This document shows positions 16,012 to 25,656 of a DNA stretch of 29,457 bases, piece after piece. The notes under the pieces were generated by a model. It saw nothing but the letters and a program-made list of their open reading frames with translations. It did not search any database and was not told where the DNA came from. How positions within the stretch are numbered: the first letter of the stretch is position 1; each line of letters begins with the position of its first letter. A program made the translations under genes and the position numbers. The DNA is taken from the NCBI GenBank assembly GCA_021845945.1, contig JAJZRD010000023.1:1-29457 (forward strand), in the 5' to 3' direction. Source of the stretch: Chloroflexota bacterium (GTDB taxonomy: Bacteria; Chloroflexota; UBA6077).

Positions 16012-16740
16012 ATGGCAACGCAACGACGGCCAGATCGAGAACGGATGGAATCCCCACTGAATCCCCATGAGGAGCAGTGGACGGTATCTGGGCCCATCAG
16101 GCCCGTCGCTCCTGAGGAGCGCATCCAGGAACTGGAGCTGAACGCGCACGCCACCGTGGCCGACGCTGCGCCGCTGGGGTTGGCAGCCTTCGCGGCTACC
16201 ACCTTCACCCTGGGCTCGGCCCTGGCAGGCTGGCAGGGCATCGTCTCTCCGGGTGGAGTACCAGGCGTAGCAGGTTTTGTTGCCGCGATACCTCTGCTGA
16301 TCATCTTCGGCGGCATCGCCCAGTTCATAGCCGCCATGTGGGCCTTCCGGAAGGGCAGCACCTTCTGGGCGACCTTCCTGGGCGTCTTCGGCTCCCTGTA
16401 CGCTACCCTGGGGTTGAGCATCCTCTTGGCCGGAGCCACCGGCATTCCGGTAGGCGCCACGACCTCGGATGTGGCCACGGGCGTTGGGGTAGCGATGTTC
16501 GCCTTTATCGCCGGCTACCTCACCTGGGCAGCGATGGGCGAGAGCTCGGTGATGGTCTGGGTGGCGGGCTTCCTGACGGCCTCACTGGCACTGCTGTCGG
16601 CGGGGTTCTTCATCGGGGGCAACTTCTTGATCTTCTGGGCCTCGGGCTACGCGGCGATCGCTTCGGCGCTGGGCGCCTTCTACGCCTCGGCCGCCATCGT
16701 CATCAACAGCACTATGCAGAGAGAAGTGCTGCCGTACTAA
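16012..16740 (+). CDS. satP: SatP/YaaH (GPR1/FUN34) acetate transporter, copy 2
   Basis: A 242-aa paralogue of the gene before it, with the same plan: a ~50-residue charged tail, DAAPLGLAAFAAT (about 58-70), six hydrophobic helices, IIFGGIAQFIAAMWAFRKGS and the end block FYASAAIVINSTMQREVLPY. The shared text through the whole membrane part shows tandem duplication, with divergence in the loop after the first helix (an insertion of several residues around IVSPGGVPGVAG) and in helix 4. The ATG at 16012 has AAGGAG 11 bases upstream, a little far, so GGGGA nearer may help. Two paralogues may differ in affinity or substrate (acetate, succinate, glycolate); sequence does not decide. Confidence 0.92.
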   Translation: MATQRRPDRERMESPLNPHEEQWTVSGPIRPVAPEERIQELELNAHATVADAAPLGLAAFAATTFTLGSALAGWQGIVSPGGVPGVAGFVAAIPLLIIFGGIAQFIAAMWAFRKGSTFWATFLGVFGSLYATLGLSILLAGATGIPVGATTSDVATGVGVAMFAFIAGYLTWAAMGESSVMVWVAGFLTASLALLSAGFFIGGNFLIFWASGYAAIASALGAFYASAAIVINSTMQREVLPY

Positions 16741-16741
16741 C

Positions 16742-16757
16742 GGACCCGAATGGGTCC
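16742..16757 (+). terminator. Short hairpin after satP copy 2
   Basis: GGACCC-GAAT-GGGTCC two bases after the TAA. No U-run, so weak alone; the larger palindrome at 16768 follows. Confidence 0.4.
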
Positions 16758-16767
16758 CATCGAGGGT

Positions 16768-16795
16768 GTAGGGGCGGTTCGCGAACCGCCCCTAC
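16768..16795. repeat. 28-nt perfect palindrome, GGGGCGG core
   Basis: GTAGGGGCGGTTCG followed by its exact complement. It lies between the convergent satP and alpha-2-macroglobulin genes and may terminate both. Arms of this GTAGGGGCGG type are familiar as dispersed intergenic palindromes in several bacterial genomes; related arms occur at 6171 and 12919 in this window. Confidence 0.6.
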
Positions 16796-16801
16796 GCGTC
16801 T

Positions 16802-19800
16802 CTACTGCCCTGCGACGGTGAACTTGCTCCCCTCGCTGCGTCCCTGCACCGCAGGGAAGTACATCTCGTAGCCGCGGGCGGGGAGCGCCTGGAACTCACC
16901 CGAACTGGTGGCTCGCGCCAGATAGCTATACTCGTAGCTCCCCTTCGGGAGGTAGGTGGCGAAGAGGGCCACCCGGTCGTCCCGCGGCTCCACGTGGTTG
17001 AAGTAATCGTACTTCCACCAGGGAGGGCCAGACTTCCCCTGGGCCATCTCCTCCTTGCTGCGGCCGCCGGTCTCCTCTCGGGCCGCCAGGCTGCTGGTCT
17101 TCAGCCTGGTGTCCACCGCTTCCAGACCCGAGGGAAGTGGATCCTCCACCATCAGGTAGTGCAGATCCTGCAGGGCAACCACCGTCAGCTTCACCTTCAC
17201 CGTCTCGCCCGGCGCCACCTGGGTGACGGGTCCCGAGGCCTCGTCGCCCAGCCGGTAGTACTCCCGCAGCAGCGCCAGCCCCTCCGCCGTGGCCGCGACC
17301 CTCTCGCCGGGCATGAAGTAGCGGAGCGCCGCGCTGTAGTACAGCTTGCCCTCGCCGCTCTGGCCCGAGAGAGGCTTGGCCCGAGCGACGGTCAATCGGT
17401 TGTCGGCGCCCAGCAGCAACTCCTTCACCTGTACCACCAGTCGCTTGGAGTCACCGACGTTCTCGCGGTTCACGCTCTCCGTGGCCAGCTCCTTGCCATT
17501 CAGGCTGACCCTGTAGGCGAAGTCCGCCTTCAGCTCGCCGCTGGCCTCCAGGTAGTCGGTCAGCGCCAGCAAGCTCGCGGCCGTCTCCTGGGTGGTGGCC
17601 CAGTGGCCCTCCTTGCGGGCCACCATCAGCCAGCGCACGGCCGAGGGGATCGTCGAGTTGTCGGGGGCGGCCCTTACCAGCGCGTCCAAGACGATGGCCG
17701 TGCTCCGGGCGTTGGTGTCCATGGTTCGATAGTCGGGTTGGGCCTCCTCCCAGTGGGCTCCCGTGGCGCTGGCGATGGCTGCACCCGACAGATCGGATAC
17801 GAGGCTCATCAACTTCCCCTCCTGCCCGGAGGCTTGCTGCCCCTGGAGGGCGAGGAGGAGGTAGGCCTTACCGTAGTTGCCCAGGATCGCCCTCCGGTCG
17901 TAGAGGGCGTTGGTCAAGCCCAGATCCCCCTTGCCGGCCAGGGTCAGGGCGTACAGCACGTAGGCCCGGCTGTTTGGGTTCTCGGGGTGCTGGGCGTCGG
18001 AGGGGGCGTCCAGGGATCGCCGGAGGAATCGGGCAGCCCGGTCCAGAACCCCCTGGTCCACGCTGTAGCCCGCCCGTCGGGCTTCGGCGAGACCCTGGAG
18101 GACGTAAGCCGTGATCCACTGATCGCTGCCGTCGTCGGGCCACCAGCCCCAGCCGCCGTCGGGCTTCTGGCCGGAATACAACCGCTGCAGGCTCCGCCCC
18201 ACGATGGAGGGCAGCTGTCCCGCGATCCCCTGGCCGTCGGGCAGCCCCACCTTGTCGAAGGCCCGCTGCATCACCACCCGGGGCAGGAAGCGGCTTACCG
18301 TCTGCTCAGTGCACTCGTAGGGAAACTCCTCCAGGAAGCGGGCCGAGTATTGCATTCCCGCCGCCAGGGAAGGGGTGGTTTCCACCGTCAACTCGCCCAG
18401 GGCCGGGTTCGCGCCCTCAGGCACTGCCACCAACTCCGTGGTGGAGTCCCGCACTTCACCGGAGGTGGCGACCACCTCCGCCGTGGTGAGGCTGTTCACC
18501 GGCAGGGTTATCTCCACGCTGTCCCCGGGCACCCCTTCCGTGATAGGCTTGGCCGCCAGAGTCAGCACAGCCTTGGCCCCACCGCCCGGGACGCCCGGCA
18601 CCTGGACCGGCCACTCCAGCCGCTGCTGGCCGCCGGCCGCCACCCGCACCCGCTGGGGGGCGAAGCCGCTTCCCTCCTCGGGCTGAACCCCCCTGGCCGA
18701 CAGGGAGACCTCCACCTCCACCTCCCGGTCGGTGTAGTTGTGGAGCAGAGTAGCCAGCCGGAGGTGGTCGCCCATCAACAGGAAGCGAGGGAAGGCCGGA
18801 CGCAGCAGCAGACTCTTGCTGGTGACCGCGTCGACCGTGGCGCTGCCTACCTCGGTGGCGGCGGTGACGCCCTTCGCCGTGGCCCTCCAGGTAGTCAGGT
18901 TGTCCGGCAGCTTCACCTTGACCTGCGCCTCACCCTCGTCGTCGGTGCGCACTCGTGGATCCCAGAAGGCGGTATCCTGGAACTCCCGACGCAGGCCGTC
19001 GAAGTCGCCGCCCCCACCACCGGCCCCCTTGTTCTCCCGTGGGATGTTCTCGTTGTACCGCTCTATGGACTGAGTCAGGGTCGAGGAGGTGCCGATGCCG
19101 AGCCCTCGCCGTCCCCAGAAGCTATCGATCAACCCTCGCGACTTGTCGTCGGCCAGCGCCAACACCGAGGCGTCCACCACGCCGAGGGAAAGCTCCGCCG
19201 GCACCCCTTTGCCCCTGGCATCGCTGGTCTTCACCGTGTAGGTCGCCGTCTCCCCCGGCTGGTAGCGAGGCTTGTCAGTGGACAGATCGATCTTCAGTGC
19301 CTTGTCGGCCACGGCGACCTTCAGCTCGCCGTACCCCACCTTGAAGCCGGGAACCCCGTTGGCGCCACCACCTTTGAACAGGACCGTCGAGACGTACACG
19401 TTGGGCAGGTATTCGCTCAGCACCGGGATCTCCAGGGTCTCGCTGTTGCCCTTGAGCCGCACCACCCGCTGGCTGAGCAGCTTGCCCCGCTCGATGGTAA
19501 CCAGCGCCAGCGACTCCTGCATGGGGGAGGGGATCAGCATCCTGGCTGTGTCCCCGACCCCGTACTCCTTCCGATCGGCGATCAACTCCAGCCGATTGTT
19601 GCTCTCCATGCGCCAGCCGGCGTATCCGCTGCCGGACACGTAGAGGTAGGTAGCAGAGCGGTTCCGGTTGCCCTTGGGATCCGCTACCTCCGCCACCACT
19701 CGCACCGACCCGGCTTCCTTCGTTTCGATGGTTGCTCTCGCCTTACCGCCGGGATCGGTGGTGACGTTCCTGGTGGTGACGAGGGTATCTTCGGGCTTGC

Positions 19801-22708
19801 TGGTCCACAGGTAGCCTCCATCGGGCTGCCGCTCCTTCACGCTGAGCCACTTCCGATTGTAGAAGGAGACGGCCACCTGAGCGCCTGGCACCGGCTTCCG
19901 GTCGGTGTCCACAACCAACAGCTCCACTGAGGCCGCCTCCCCGGCCCTGGCCACGTACCGCTCCGGTTTCAGCCCCGGGTACCAGGCGCCCTTGTGGACC
20001 ACCACCTGGGTGCGGGAGCTCACCTCCTGATTGTTGGCATCGGTGAGGGTGCTCTCTATGGTGAAGCTCTGGCTCAGAAGATCCTTGCTGAGATCGGCGG
20101 GAAGCTGGAAGGCAAAGCTGCCCTGAGCGTCGCTGGAGCCCTTGCCTTCGGTCCTCACCCTTTCGCCCTGCATCCGGGCATCCCTCAGCAGGTCGGCATC
20201 CACGAACTGGTAGCCTCCCTCGGGCAGGTCGAACAGGTAGTTCTGCGAGGTCACTCGCCACTTCATCGGGCTGTTGGCCAGGGGCTGCCCGAAGTAGTAG
20301 GAAGCGCTGCCGGCCACCGAGATCTGTTCGCCCTGGAGGTAGGATGCCTTGCCCGGCTCCAGCTTGACCTCGAACTCCGGCTTCCGGTACTCGGCCACGC
20401 TGAATCCCGCTCCGAAGCCCACAGCCCCATTCCCCGGTCCGTAGCCCGAGTCCTCGATTCGAGCGACGACGTTGTAGCTGCCGACTGCGGCCTCTGTGGA
20501 CAGGGCTAGCTCCCCGTCGAAGGTGCCCATATCGCTCAGCTTCAGCTTGTCCGAGCTTACCTTCCGCCCCCGGCTGTCCATCACTTCCACCGTGACCTCG
20601 GTGCTCGAGGGTGGGACGCTGTAGTGGGCGTCGTCGTCGGAGCGGATGATCCCCTTGTAGAAGACCTTCTGCCCGGGCCGGTAGATCGGCCTATCGGTGT
20701 AGAGAGTGCCCCGATAGGGCAGGGTGTAGGGATTCCACGGCAGGTTGAACTCGTAGGGGTAGATCCCCTGCGTCCAATCGCTGCCTACGGCCCCCACGTC
20801 CCCCTCCCCTTCCGCGAAGACGTAGGTGGACTGCGGCCGGCCGGGCGGCTCCACCGGCAGGCCGGTGACCAGGAGCAGACCATCCCTGTCGGTGCGGCCG
20901 GAGGCCACACCCTTTCCGTCGCTGGAGGTTACCTGGAGGGGCAGATCGGGCACCACCTCGCCGCTGGTGAGGTCGGTGGCCCATACCAGCAGCTGGCCCT
21001 GAGCCTTCTTCATGGTCAGCCCCAGCCGGCTCACCAGCAGCAGGCGGTTGTCGACGAGCCCCTCCGGCGACGACGCCCTCAGCAGGTAGAAGCCCGCCGG
21101 CAGCTTGGAGCCGGCTCCCTCTGCGAGTGAGGTGGCGGTCAGCCCCAACTGGTCTCTCTCAGCGACGGCCGGTTTCTCCGACCACCGCCGCACCAGGTTC
21201 TTCTCCTCGACGTTGAAGCGATCCTTGCCCTGGGTAGAGGTGGCGATGCGCAGGAAATCGGGTCTGTCCAAACGGTAGAGGGAGAGATCGATGCGGGAGA
21301 CGTTGACGTGCTGCAGGTAGAGGGTGGGAGACCCCGCCGCGTTGAAGGTCCCCACCAGACCGGGAACCGCCGCGTGAAGCTGGGGCGGCAGGGACCCCGT
21401 GGTGAAGCCGATCTGAAGCGGCGCGCTCAGCTTCTGACCGTACCGGTCCTTGGCATCGGTCGCTATGGTGAGAGTGTAGCTGGTGGAGGGCTTCAGACCG
21501 CCCCAGAAGAACAGCTTCGTGTCGGAGTCCTGCCACCCCAGGTGCTGCTGCGCCGGCTTGGGCGAGAGCGAGAGGCTCTTCTCCACCGATTCCGTGTCCA
21601 TGGGATTGCTGAAGGCGACCTGGATCGAATCGTAGGGAGGGTGTTTCGCCGCCCCCGCCACGGGAACGGTGGAGACCACCCTCGGGATGCCGACGGTGGT
21701 GAAGCTCCAACTGAACTCCTTGGTCTCGCCGCCGCCTCGTGCGGCCTTGACTCCGGCCGCCACCGTTGCAGTGTAGGAGCTTTCGAGCCGCAGCGGGGAG
21801 TTCGGGCGGAAGACCAGCGCCTCCCCAGCCCACGACAGGTCACCGCCTACCGGAGAGCCCTGAGGCCCCTTCAGGGATAGGCGCTGCTCGGCCGAGGGGT
21901 GATCCACCGGCTGATCGAAGGTCACTCGGAGCTCCGAGCCGGGCCCGACATACCTGGTATTGGCCTCGGGCGATACCTTGGCCACCGCGGGGAACTTGGT
22001 GGAGAAGCTCCAACGGAAGTCCGAGTCCAGCGCACTGCCCCCCGTGTCGGTCAACCCCTTGGGCGCCGTCACCTGGTAGCGAACCCCGGCCGGAAACCCG
22101 CCTTCCGGCTGGAACAGGTAAAGGGAGGTGGTCAGCCAGCGGCCTTTACCCTTCAGGGCCGGCTCGATACTCAACGGGTTGGGCTCCCCTCCCGTCGTAC
22201 CGAGGGGGACGATGGGGTAGCTGAACTGGACCGCGATGGTGCTATCGGAGGACACCTCGGTGGCACCGTCTGCGGGCTGGACGGTGACCACGCCCAACTC
22301 CTTGGCGGTCACGAACTCGTAGGATACCGCCTCCTTTAGTGGGAAGAGGAAGAGGCTGCGGGCGGACTGCTCCAGACCGACGCTGTACCTGGTCCCCCGG
22401 GTCCACCCCGAGCGAGGTGTGAAGAGCAGGGTGTTCCCCTTCCAGGAGAAGGCGCCGTCCACCGCCGGCTGGATCCGCAAGGCCCGCTCGGCCAGGGGGG
22501 CGAGCATGGGCCGGTCGAAGGTGATGGCGATAGGAGCGTCCACCGGCACACCCTTCGCGGCCGTGGGCCCGAACTGCTCCACCGTCGGAGCTTCCAGGCC
22601 ACCGGCCGCCGCGCCCGCGGCCAGGATACCGCCGGCCAGCAGCACTGCCACGGCCGCCGCCGCAGCCCAGGTCCAACGCCATCGTCTGCCCCGAGGACTG
22701 CCTGCCAT
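16802..22708 (-). CDS. Bacterial alpha-2-macroglobulin, thioester type
   Basis: A 1968-aa envelope protein thought to trap proteases and protect the cell surface. Residues ~13-35 form a signal or membrane anchor (no lipobox Cys). Four Ig-like repeats follow (to ~440), each closing with an F-x-F-x-T-type strand. Macroglobulin domains include YTDRPIYRPGQKVFYKG near 670-690 and DNLTTWRATAKGV near 1270. The thioester motif is Cys1466-Thr-Glu-Gln1469 in PYECTEQ, so the covalent trap is intact; the helical thioester domain with GGWGWWPDDGSDQW follows, and C-terminal macroglobulin domains end near YEMYFPAVQGRSEG. ATG at 22708 has GGAGG seven bases upstream. It follows PBP1C after 92 nt, the same pairing as yfhM-pbpC of E. 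coli. Confidence 0.96.
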   Translation of the reverse strand: MAGSPRGRRWRWTWAAAAAVAVLLAGGILAAGAAAGGLEAPTVEQFGPTAAKGVPVDAPIAITFDRPMLAPLAERALRIQPAVDGAFSWKGNTLLFTPRSGWTRGTRYSVGLEQSARSLFLFPLKEAVSYEFVTAKELGVVTVQPADGATEVSSDSTIAVQFSYPIVPLGTTGGEPNPLSIEPALKGKGRWLTTSLYLFQPEGGFPAGVRYQVTAPKGLTDTGGSALDSDFRWSFSTKFPAVAKVSPEANTRYVGPGSELRVTFDQPVDHPSAEQRLSLKGPQGSPVGGDLSWAGEALVFRPNSPLRLESSYTATVAAGVKAARGGGETKEFSWSFTTVGIPRVVSTVPVAGAAKHPPYDSIQVAFSNPMDTESVEKSLSLSPKPAQQHLGWQDSDTKLFFWGGLKPSTSYTLTIATDAKDRYGQKLSAPLQIGFTTGSLPPQLHAAVPGLVGTFNAAGSPTLYLQHVNVSRIDLSLYRLDRPDFLRIATSTQGKDRFNVEEKNLVRRWSEKPAVAERDQLGLTATSLAEGAGSKLPAGFYLLRASSPEGLVDNRLLLVSRLGLTMKKAQGQLLVWATDLTSGEVVPDLPLQVTSSDGKGVASGRTDRDGLLLVTGLPVEPPGRPQSTYVFAEGEGDVGAVGSDWTQGIYPYEFNLPWNPYTLPYRGTLYTDRPIYRPGQKVFYKGIIRSDDDAHYSVPPSSTEVTVEVMDSRGRKVSSDKLKLSDMGTFDGELALSTEAAVGSYNVVARIEDSGYGPGNGAVGFGAGFSVAEYRKPEFEVKLEPGKASYLQGEQISVAGSASYYFGQPLANSPMKWRVTSQNYLFDLPEGGYQFVDADLLRDARMQGERVRTEGKGSSDAQGSFAFQLPADLSKDLLSQSFTIESTLTDANNQEVSSRTQVVVHKGAWYPGLKPERYVARAGEAASVELLVVDTDRKPVPGAQVAVSFYNRKWLSVKERQPDGGYLWTSKPEDTLVTTRNVTTDPGGKARATIETKEAGSVRVVAEVADPKGNRNRSATYLYVSGSGYAGWRMESNNRLELIADRKEYGVGDTARMLIPSPMQESLALVTIERGKLLSQRVVRLKGNSETLEIPVLSEYLPNVYVSTVLFKGGGANGVPGFKVGYGELKVAVADKALKIDLSTDKPRYQPGETATYTVKTSDARGKGVPAELSLGVVDASVLALADDKSRGLIDSFWGRRGLGIGTSSTLTQSIERYNENIPRENKGAGGGGGDFDGLRREFQDTAFWDPRVRTDDEGEAQVKVKLPDNLTTWRATAKGVTAATEVGSATVDAVTSKSLLLRPAFPRFLLMGDHLRLATLLHNYTDREVEVEVSLSARGVQPEEGSGFAPQRVRVAAGGQQRLEWPVQVPGVPGGGAKAVLTLAAKPITEGVPGDSVEITLPVNSLTTAEVVATSGEVRDSTTELVAVPEGANPALGELTVETTPSLAAGMQYSARFLEEFPYECTEQTVSRFLPRVVMQRAFDKVGLPDGQGIAGQLPSIVGRSLQRLYSGQKPDGGWGWWPDDGSDQWITAYVLQGLAEARRAGYSVDQGVLDRAARFLRRSLDAPSDAQHPENPNSRAYVLYALTLAGKGDLGLTNALYDRRAILGNYGKAYLLLALQGQQASGQEGKLMSLVSDLSGAAIASATGAHWEEAQPDYRTMDTNARSTAIVLDALVRAAPDNSTIPSAVRWLMVARKEGHWATTQETAASLLALTDYLEASGELKADFAYRVSLNGKELATESVNRENVGDSKRLVVQVKELLLGADNRLTVARAKPLSGQSGEGKLYYSAALRYFMPGERVAATAEGLALLREYYRLGDEASGPVTQVAPGETVKVKLTVVALQDLHYLMVEDPLPSGLEAVDTRLKTSSLAAREETGGRSKEEMAQGKSGPPWWKYDYFNHVEPRDDRVALFATYLPKGSYEYSYLARATSSGEFQALPARGYEMYFPAVQGRSEGSKFTVAGQ

Positions 22709-22800
22709 GTTCAAACCTCCACCATCCACGCTTCGCCCCTATGTAAGGGCCGGACAGCAAACACCTCATCTGCAATGATAATGTGCTACCCACCCAAAGG

Positions 22801-25266
22801 CTACGGTCCTTCTGCCGGTTCTTCCACCGATATGGCCGCCTCATCCTCGGCGAGGGTTGCGCCGGCCGAGTCCAGGGCCACGGCCCGGAAGAGGTGGCGG
22901 CCGGGGAGAAGCTGCCAGCCTGCCCGGTAGGGGGGCGCATCGAAGACCGCCAGCCCTGTGCCATCCACCTGAAGCGCCACCCTCACCGGCCCCACGAACC
23001 CCGAACCGGCCGCGGTCACCTCGATCTGCTGAAGGGCACGGGGAAGATCGGCGCTGATCTGCAGCACGACCCCCTGGGCAGGGCTGGTGAGCAGCAGCCT
23101 GGGGACGCCCCCGGGAAGGGGGGCAGCCGGGCCGTGCAGGCTGCACTGCTGAGTGGGCGGCTCCGGGATGCCCCGCTCCCGCGCCCACTCCTGCAGCTCG
23201 GGGGGGACGAACTGGAACACCCGCTCCTCGACCAGCTCTGGAGGGCAGTTGGGCCCTGCCAACTGCCCGGTGGAGCGATCGATCCTCAGGGGGCGATGCC
23301 AGGAACAGACCGCCGTGGGTGCGGTGCCCTCCAGGAACAGCTCGACCCGCCGGTTGGGACACCATTGCGACGGCAGCTCCCCGGTCTCCGGACACACCTC
23401 CTGCCACACCAGCCCCGGGGGCTCCCGGAACCCCTCGGCCGGACGGCCCTTCAATGCATCCTCCATGAAGTCGTGCCAGATAGGGGCTGCCCCGCTGATC
23501 CCGGACACCCCCCGCATGGCCCGGTTGTCGGCGTTCCCCACCCACACGGCGGTTACCAGATCCGGAGTGTAGCCCACCGTCCAGTTGTCCCGCCAGTCGG
23601 TGGTGGTGCCCGTCTTGGCCGCCGCCGGACGGCTCAGCTTGAGCGGACTGGCCGCTCCGAAGGCGATGGAGCGGGCCCCGTTGTCGGAAAGGATGCTGGT
23701 GATCAGATAGGCAACCTGGGGCGAGAAGACTCTCCGCTCCCGCGGCGCTCCAGCGTCCCACAGGACGTGCCCCTGGGCATCCTCCACCCGTAGGATCGCC
23801 ACCGGTTCCCGGCCCACCCCGCCGGCGGCCAAAGCGGCGAAGGCCGAAGCCATGTCCAGGGGTCGCACCTCCCCGCTGCCCAGGGCCAGGCTGAGGTCTC
23901 CGGAGCCCCGGGAGGCCAGGTTGGTGAGGCCTGCCCGGTTGGCCACGTCCAGGAAGGCCGCCACCCCCACCCGCTGCATCAAGGCCACGGCCGGGAGGTT
24001 GAAGGAGTTGGCCAGCGCCTCTCGCACGGAAACGGGACCATGCCACACCCGATCGTAGTTCTCGGGGGCGTAGCCCTTGCCGTCGGCGGTGAGAAAACTG
24101 GTGGGGACGTCGTACAGCACAGTAGCGGGGGTCGCGGCGCGGCTTTCGACAGCCGCGGCGTAGAGGATCGGCTTGATGGAGGACCCGGGCTGGCGAGTGG
24201 CCAGGGTCACGTTGACCTCGCCGTCGATGGATCGATCGAAGTAGTCGGCACTCCCCACCATGGCGAGGATCTGGCCGCTGGTCGGGTCCAGGGCCACCAG
24301 GGCCCCGTTGGTCACGTTCTCGTCGGCCAGGCCGGCCACGTTGCGCCTGACCGTGGCTTCCGCCATCTCCTGCAGCCCCAGGTCGAGGGTGGTGTACACC
24401 CGAAGGCTCCCGAGGGTTGCCGGATCGAGGCCCAGCGAATCAGCCAGCAGCTGCCGCACGTAGGCGACGAAGTGGGGAGCCCGGAGGGGAAAAGCCGCCG
24501 GGGAAAGGCCGAGGGGCTCCGCCGAGGCTGCCTCGGCCTCCTCCGGGGTGACGTAGCCCTCCTTCACCATCAGGGAGAGGACCACCTTCTGGCGGGCCCT
24601 GGCCCTGTCCAGGTCTATCAGGGGATCGTAGATCGAGGGCGCCTGGGGCAGGCCCGCCAGCAGTGCGCTCTCGGCCAGATCCAGGTCGCGGGCGCTCTTG
24701 CCGAAGTACACCCGGGCCGCCGCGTCGACCCCCGCGGCCTGATGGCCGTAGGGGGCGCTGTTCAGGTAAAGCTCCAGGATCTGGTCCTTGCTCAGCCGCA
24801 CCGCCAGCCGCAGGGCCAGGGCCACCTCTCGCAGCTTCCGCCCAAGGCTCTGCTCGCCCCGCTCAGAGGGGCTCATCCAGAGATTGCGGGCCAGCTGCTG
24901 GGTGAGGGTGCTTCCCCCGCTGACGATCCCCTCCTGGCGCCAGTTCTGCCACAGTGCCCGCAGGATGGCCACGGGATCGACCCCCGGATTGGAGTAGAAG
25001 GAGGAGTCCTCGGTGGCCACGGTGGCCCGCAGCAGGTGAGTGGGCAGCTCCTTCAAGGGGACGAAGCTCGCCTTCCCCCGCTGGGGATCGAGGGCTTCGT
25101 AGAGCAGGGCGCCGTGGCGATCGTACAGCGCCACCGACGCCGGGGACGGCGCGATGGGAAGCTGGTGGCCGGGGTCGGAGGCGAGGAACCAGAGCACCAG
25201 GCCGAGGAGGGTTGCCAGCAGCAGCACCGACGGCACGACCCATCGGAGGCGGGCCCGGGGGGCCAT
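22801..25266 (-). CDS. pbpC: Penicillin-binding protein 1C
   Basis: An 821-aa bifunctional peptidoglycan synthase. A membrane anchor spans ~10-28. The glycosyltransferase 51 domain has catalytic Glu86 in ATEDSSFYSNPG and GGSTLTQQLARNL (117-129). The transpeptidase domain has Ser362-Ser-Ile-Lys365, Ser421-Phe-Asn423 and Lys551-Thr-Gly553, all intact. The C-terminal ~200 residues hold the PBP1C-type extension with Cys pairs (EVCPETGELPSQWCPNRR, CSWHRPLRID, NCPPELVEE) and an Ig-like end domain. Pairing with alpha-2-macroglobulin matches the idea that PBP1C repairs wall after breach while the partner blocks incoming proteases. ATG at 25266 has AGGGGG just ahead and is 9 nt after the receiver gene. 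Confidence 0.97.
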   Translation of the reverse strand: MAPRARLRWVVPSVLLLATLLGLVLWFLASDPGHQLPIAPSPASVALYDRHGALLYEALDPQRGKASFVPLKELPTHLLRATVATEDSSFYSNPGVDPVAILRALWQNWRQEGIVSGGSTLTQQLARNLWMSPSERGEQSLGRKLREVALALRLAVRLSKDQILELYLNSAPYGHQAAGVDAAARVYFGKSARDLDLAESALLAGLPQAPSIYDPLIDLDRARARQKVVLSLMVKEGYVTPEEAEAASAEPLGLSPAAFPLRAPHFVAYVRQLLADSLGLDPATLGSLRVYTTLDLGLQEMAEATVRRNVAGLADENVTNGALVALDPTSGQILAMVGSADYFDRSIDGEVNVTLATRQPGSSIKPILYAAAVESRAATPATVLYDVPTSFLTADGKGYAPENYDRVWHGPVSVREALANSFNLPAVALMQRVGVAAFLDVANRAGLTNLASRGSGDLSLALGSGEVRPLDMASAFAALAAGGVGREPVAILRVEDAQGHVLWDAGAPRERRVFSPQVAYLITSILSDNGARSIAFGAASPLKLSRPAAAKTGTTTDWRDNWTVGYTPDLVTAVWVGNADNRAMRGVSGISGAAPIWHDFMEDALKGRPAEGFREPPGLVWQEVCPETGELPSQWCPNRRVELFLEGTAPTAVCSWHRPLRIDRSTGQLAGPNCPPELVEERVFQFVPPELQEWARERGIPEPPTQQCSLHGPAAPLPGGVPRLLLTSPAQGVVLQISADLPRALQQIEVTAAGSGFVGPVRVALQVDGTGLAVFDAPPYRAGWQLLPGRHLFRAVALDSAGATLAEDEAAISVEEPAEGP

Positions 25267-25275
25267 GATCGCCCC

Positions 25276-25656
25276 CTAACCGACGCCCGCGGCCGAGCAC
25301 ACCTTGGCGCACAGATCGTCTACGTCGAAAGGCTTGGAGACCACGGCCTTCACCTGCCTGCAACCCCCCACCCGGCGATCCGAGCCGTAGGCAGACACGA
25401 CCACCACAGGCAACGCGGCCGTGGACTCGTCACTGGTCAGCTGCTGCAGCACCTCCAGGCCGTCCATGCCCGGCATGTGAAGGTCCAGGGTGAGCACCGA
25501 GGGATGTAGCTCTCTAGCCGCCTTCAACCCCTCTTTCCCATCCCTGCAGCCGGTGACCCGAAAGCCTATGGATTGCAGCAGTTCGCACAACATCTCCCTT
25601 ACAGAGTCGTCGTCCTCGACCACTATCGCCAACCGTCCGTTCTGAGTCGCGGGCAT
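25276..25656 (-). CDS. Stand-alone response regulator receiver protein
   Basis: A 126-aa CheY-like receiver domain without output domain. The acidic pocket Glu14-Asp15-Asp16, phosphoacceptor Asp58 (LTLDLHMPGMDG), Ser88 and Lys108 (VSKPF) are all present, so it should be phosphorylated by a histidine kinase not seen in the window. ATG at 25656 is 12 nt from GGAGG; a TTG one codon earlier is 9 nt away and may be the true start. Its stop is 9 nt before pbpC, so it is probably the first gene of the pbpC-alpha-2-macroglobulin operon and may link envelope stress signalling to it by protein-protein contact. That role is inference. Confidence 0.9.
   Translation of the reverse strand: MPATQNGRLAIVVEDDDSVREMLCELLQSIGFRVTGCRDGKEGLKAARELHPSVLTLDLHMPGMDGLEVLQQLTSDESTAALPVVVVSAYGSDRRVGGCRQVKAVVSKPFDVDDLCAKVCSAAGVG

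Noticed and set aside
16994..19930. 978-codon open frame antisense to the alpha-2-macroglobulin gene
   Set aside because: Shadow of a strongly biased gene; no domain can be recognised and there is no ribosome site.
24040..25509. 489-codon open frame antisense to pbpC
   Set aside because: pbpC is certain; the antisense product is compositionally biased and lacks any motif.
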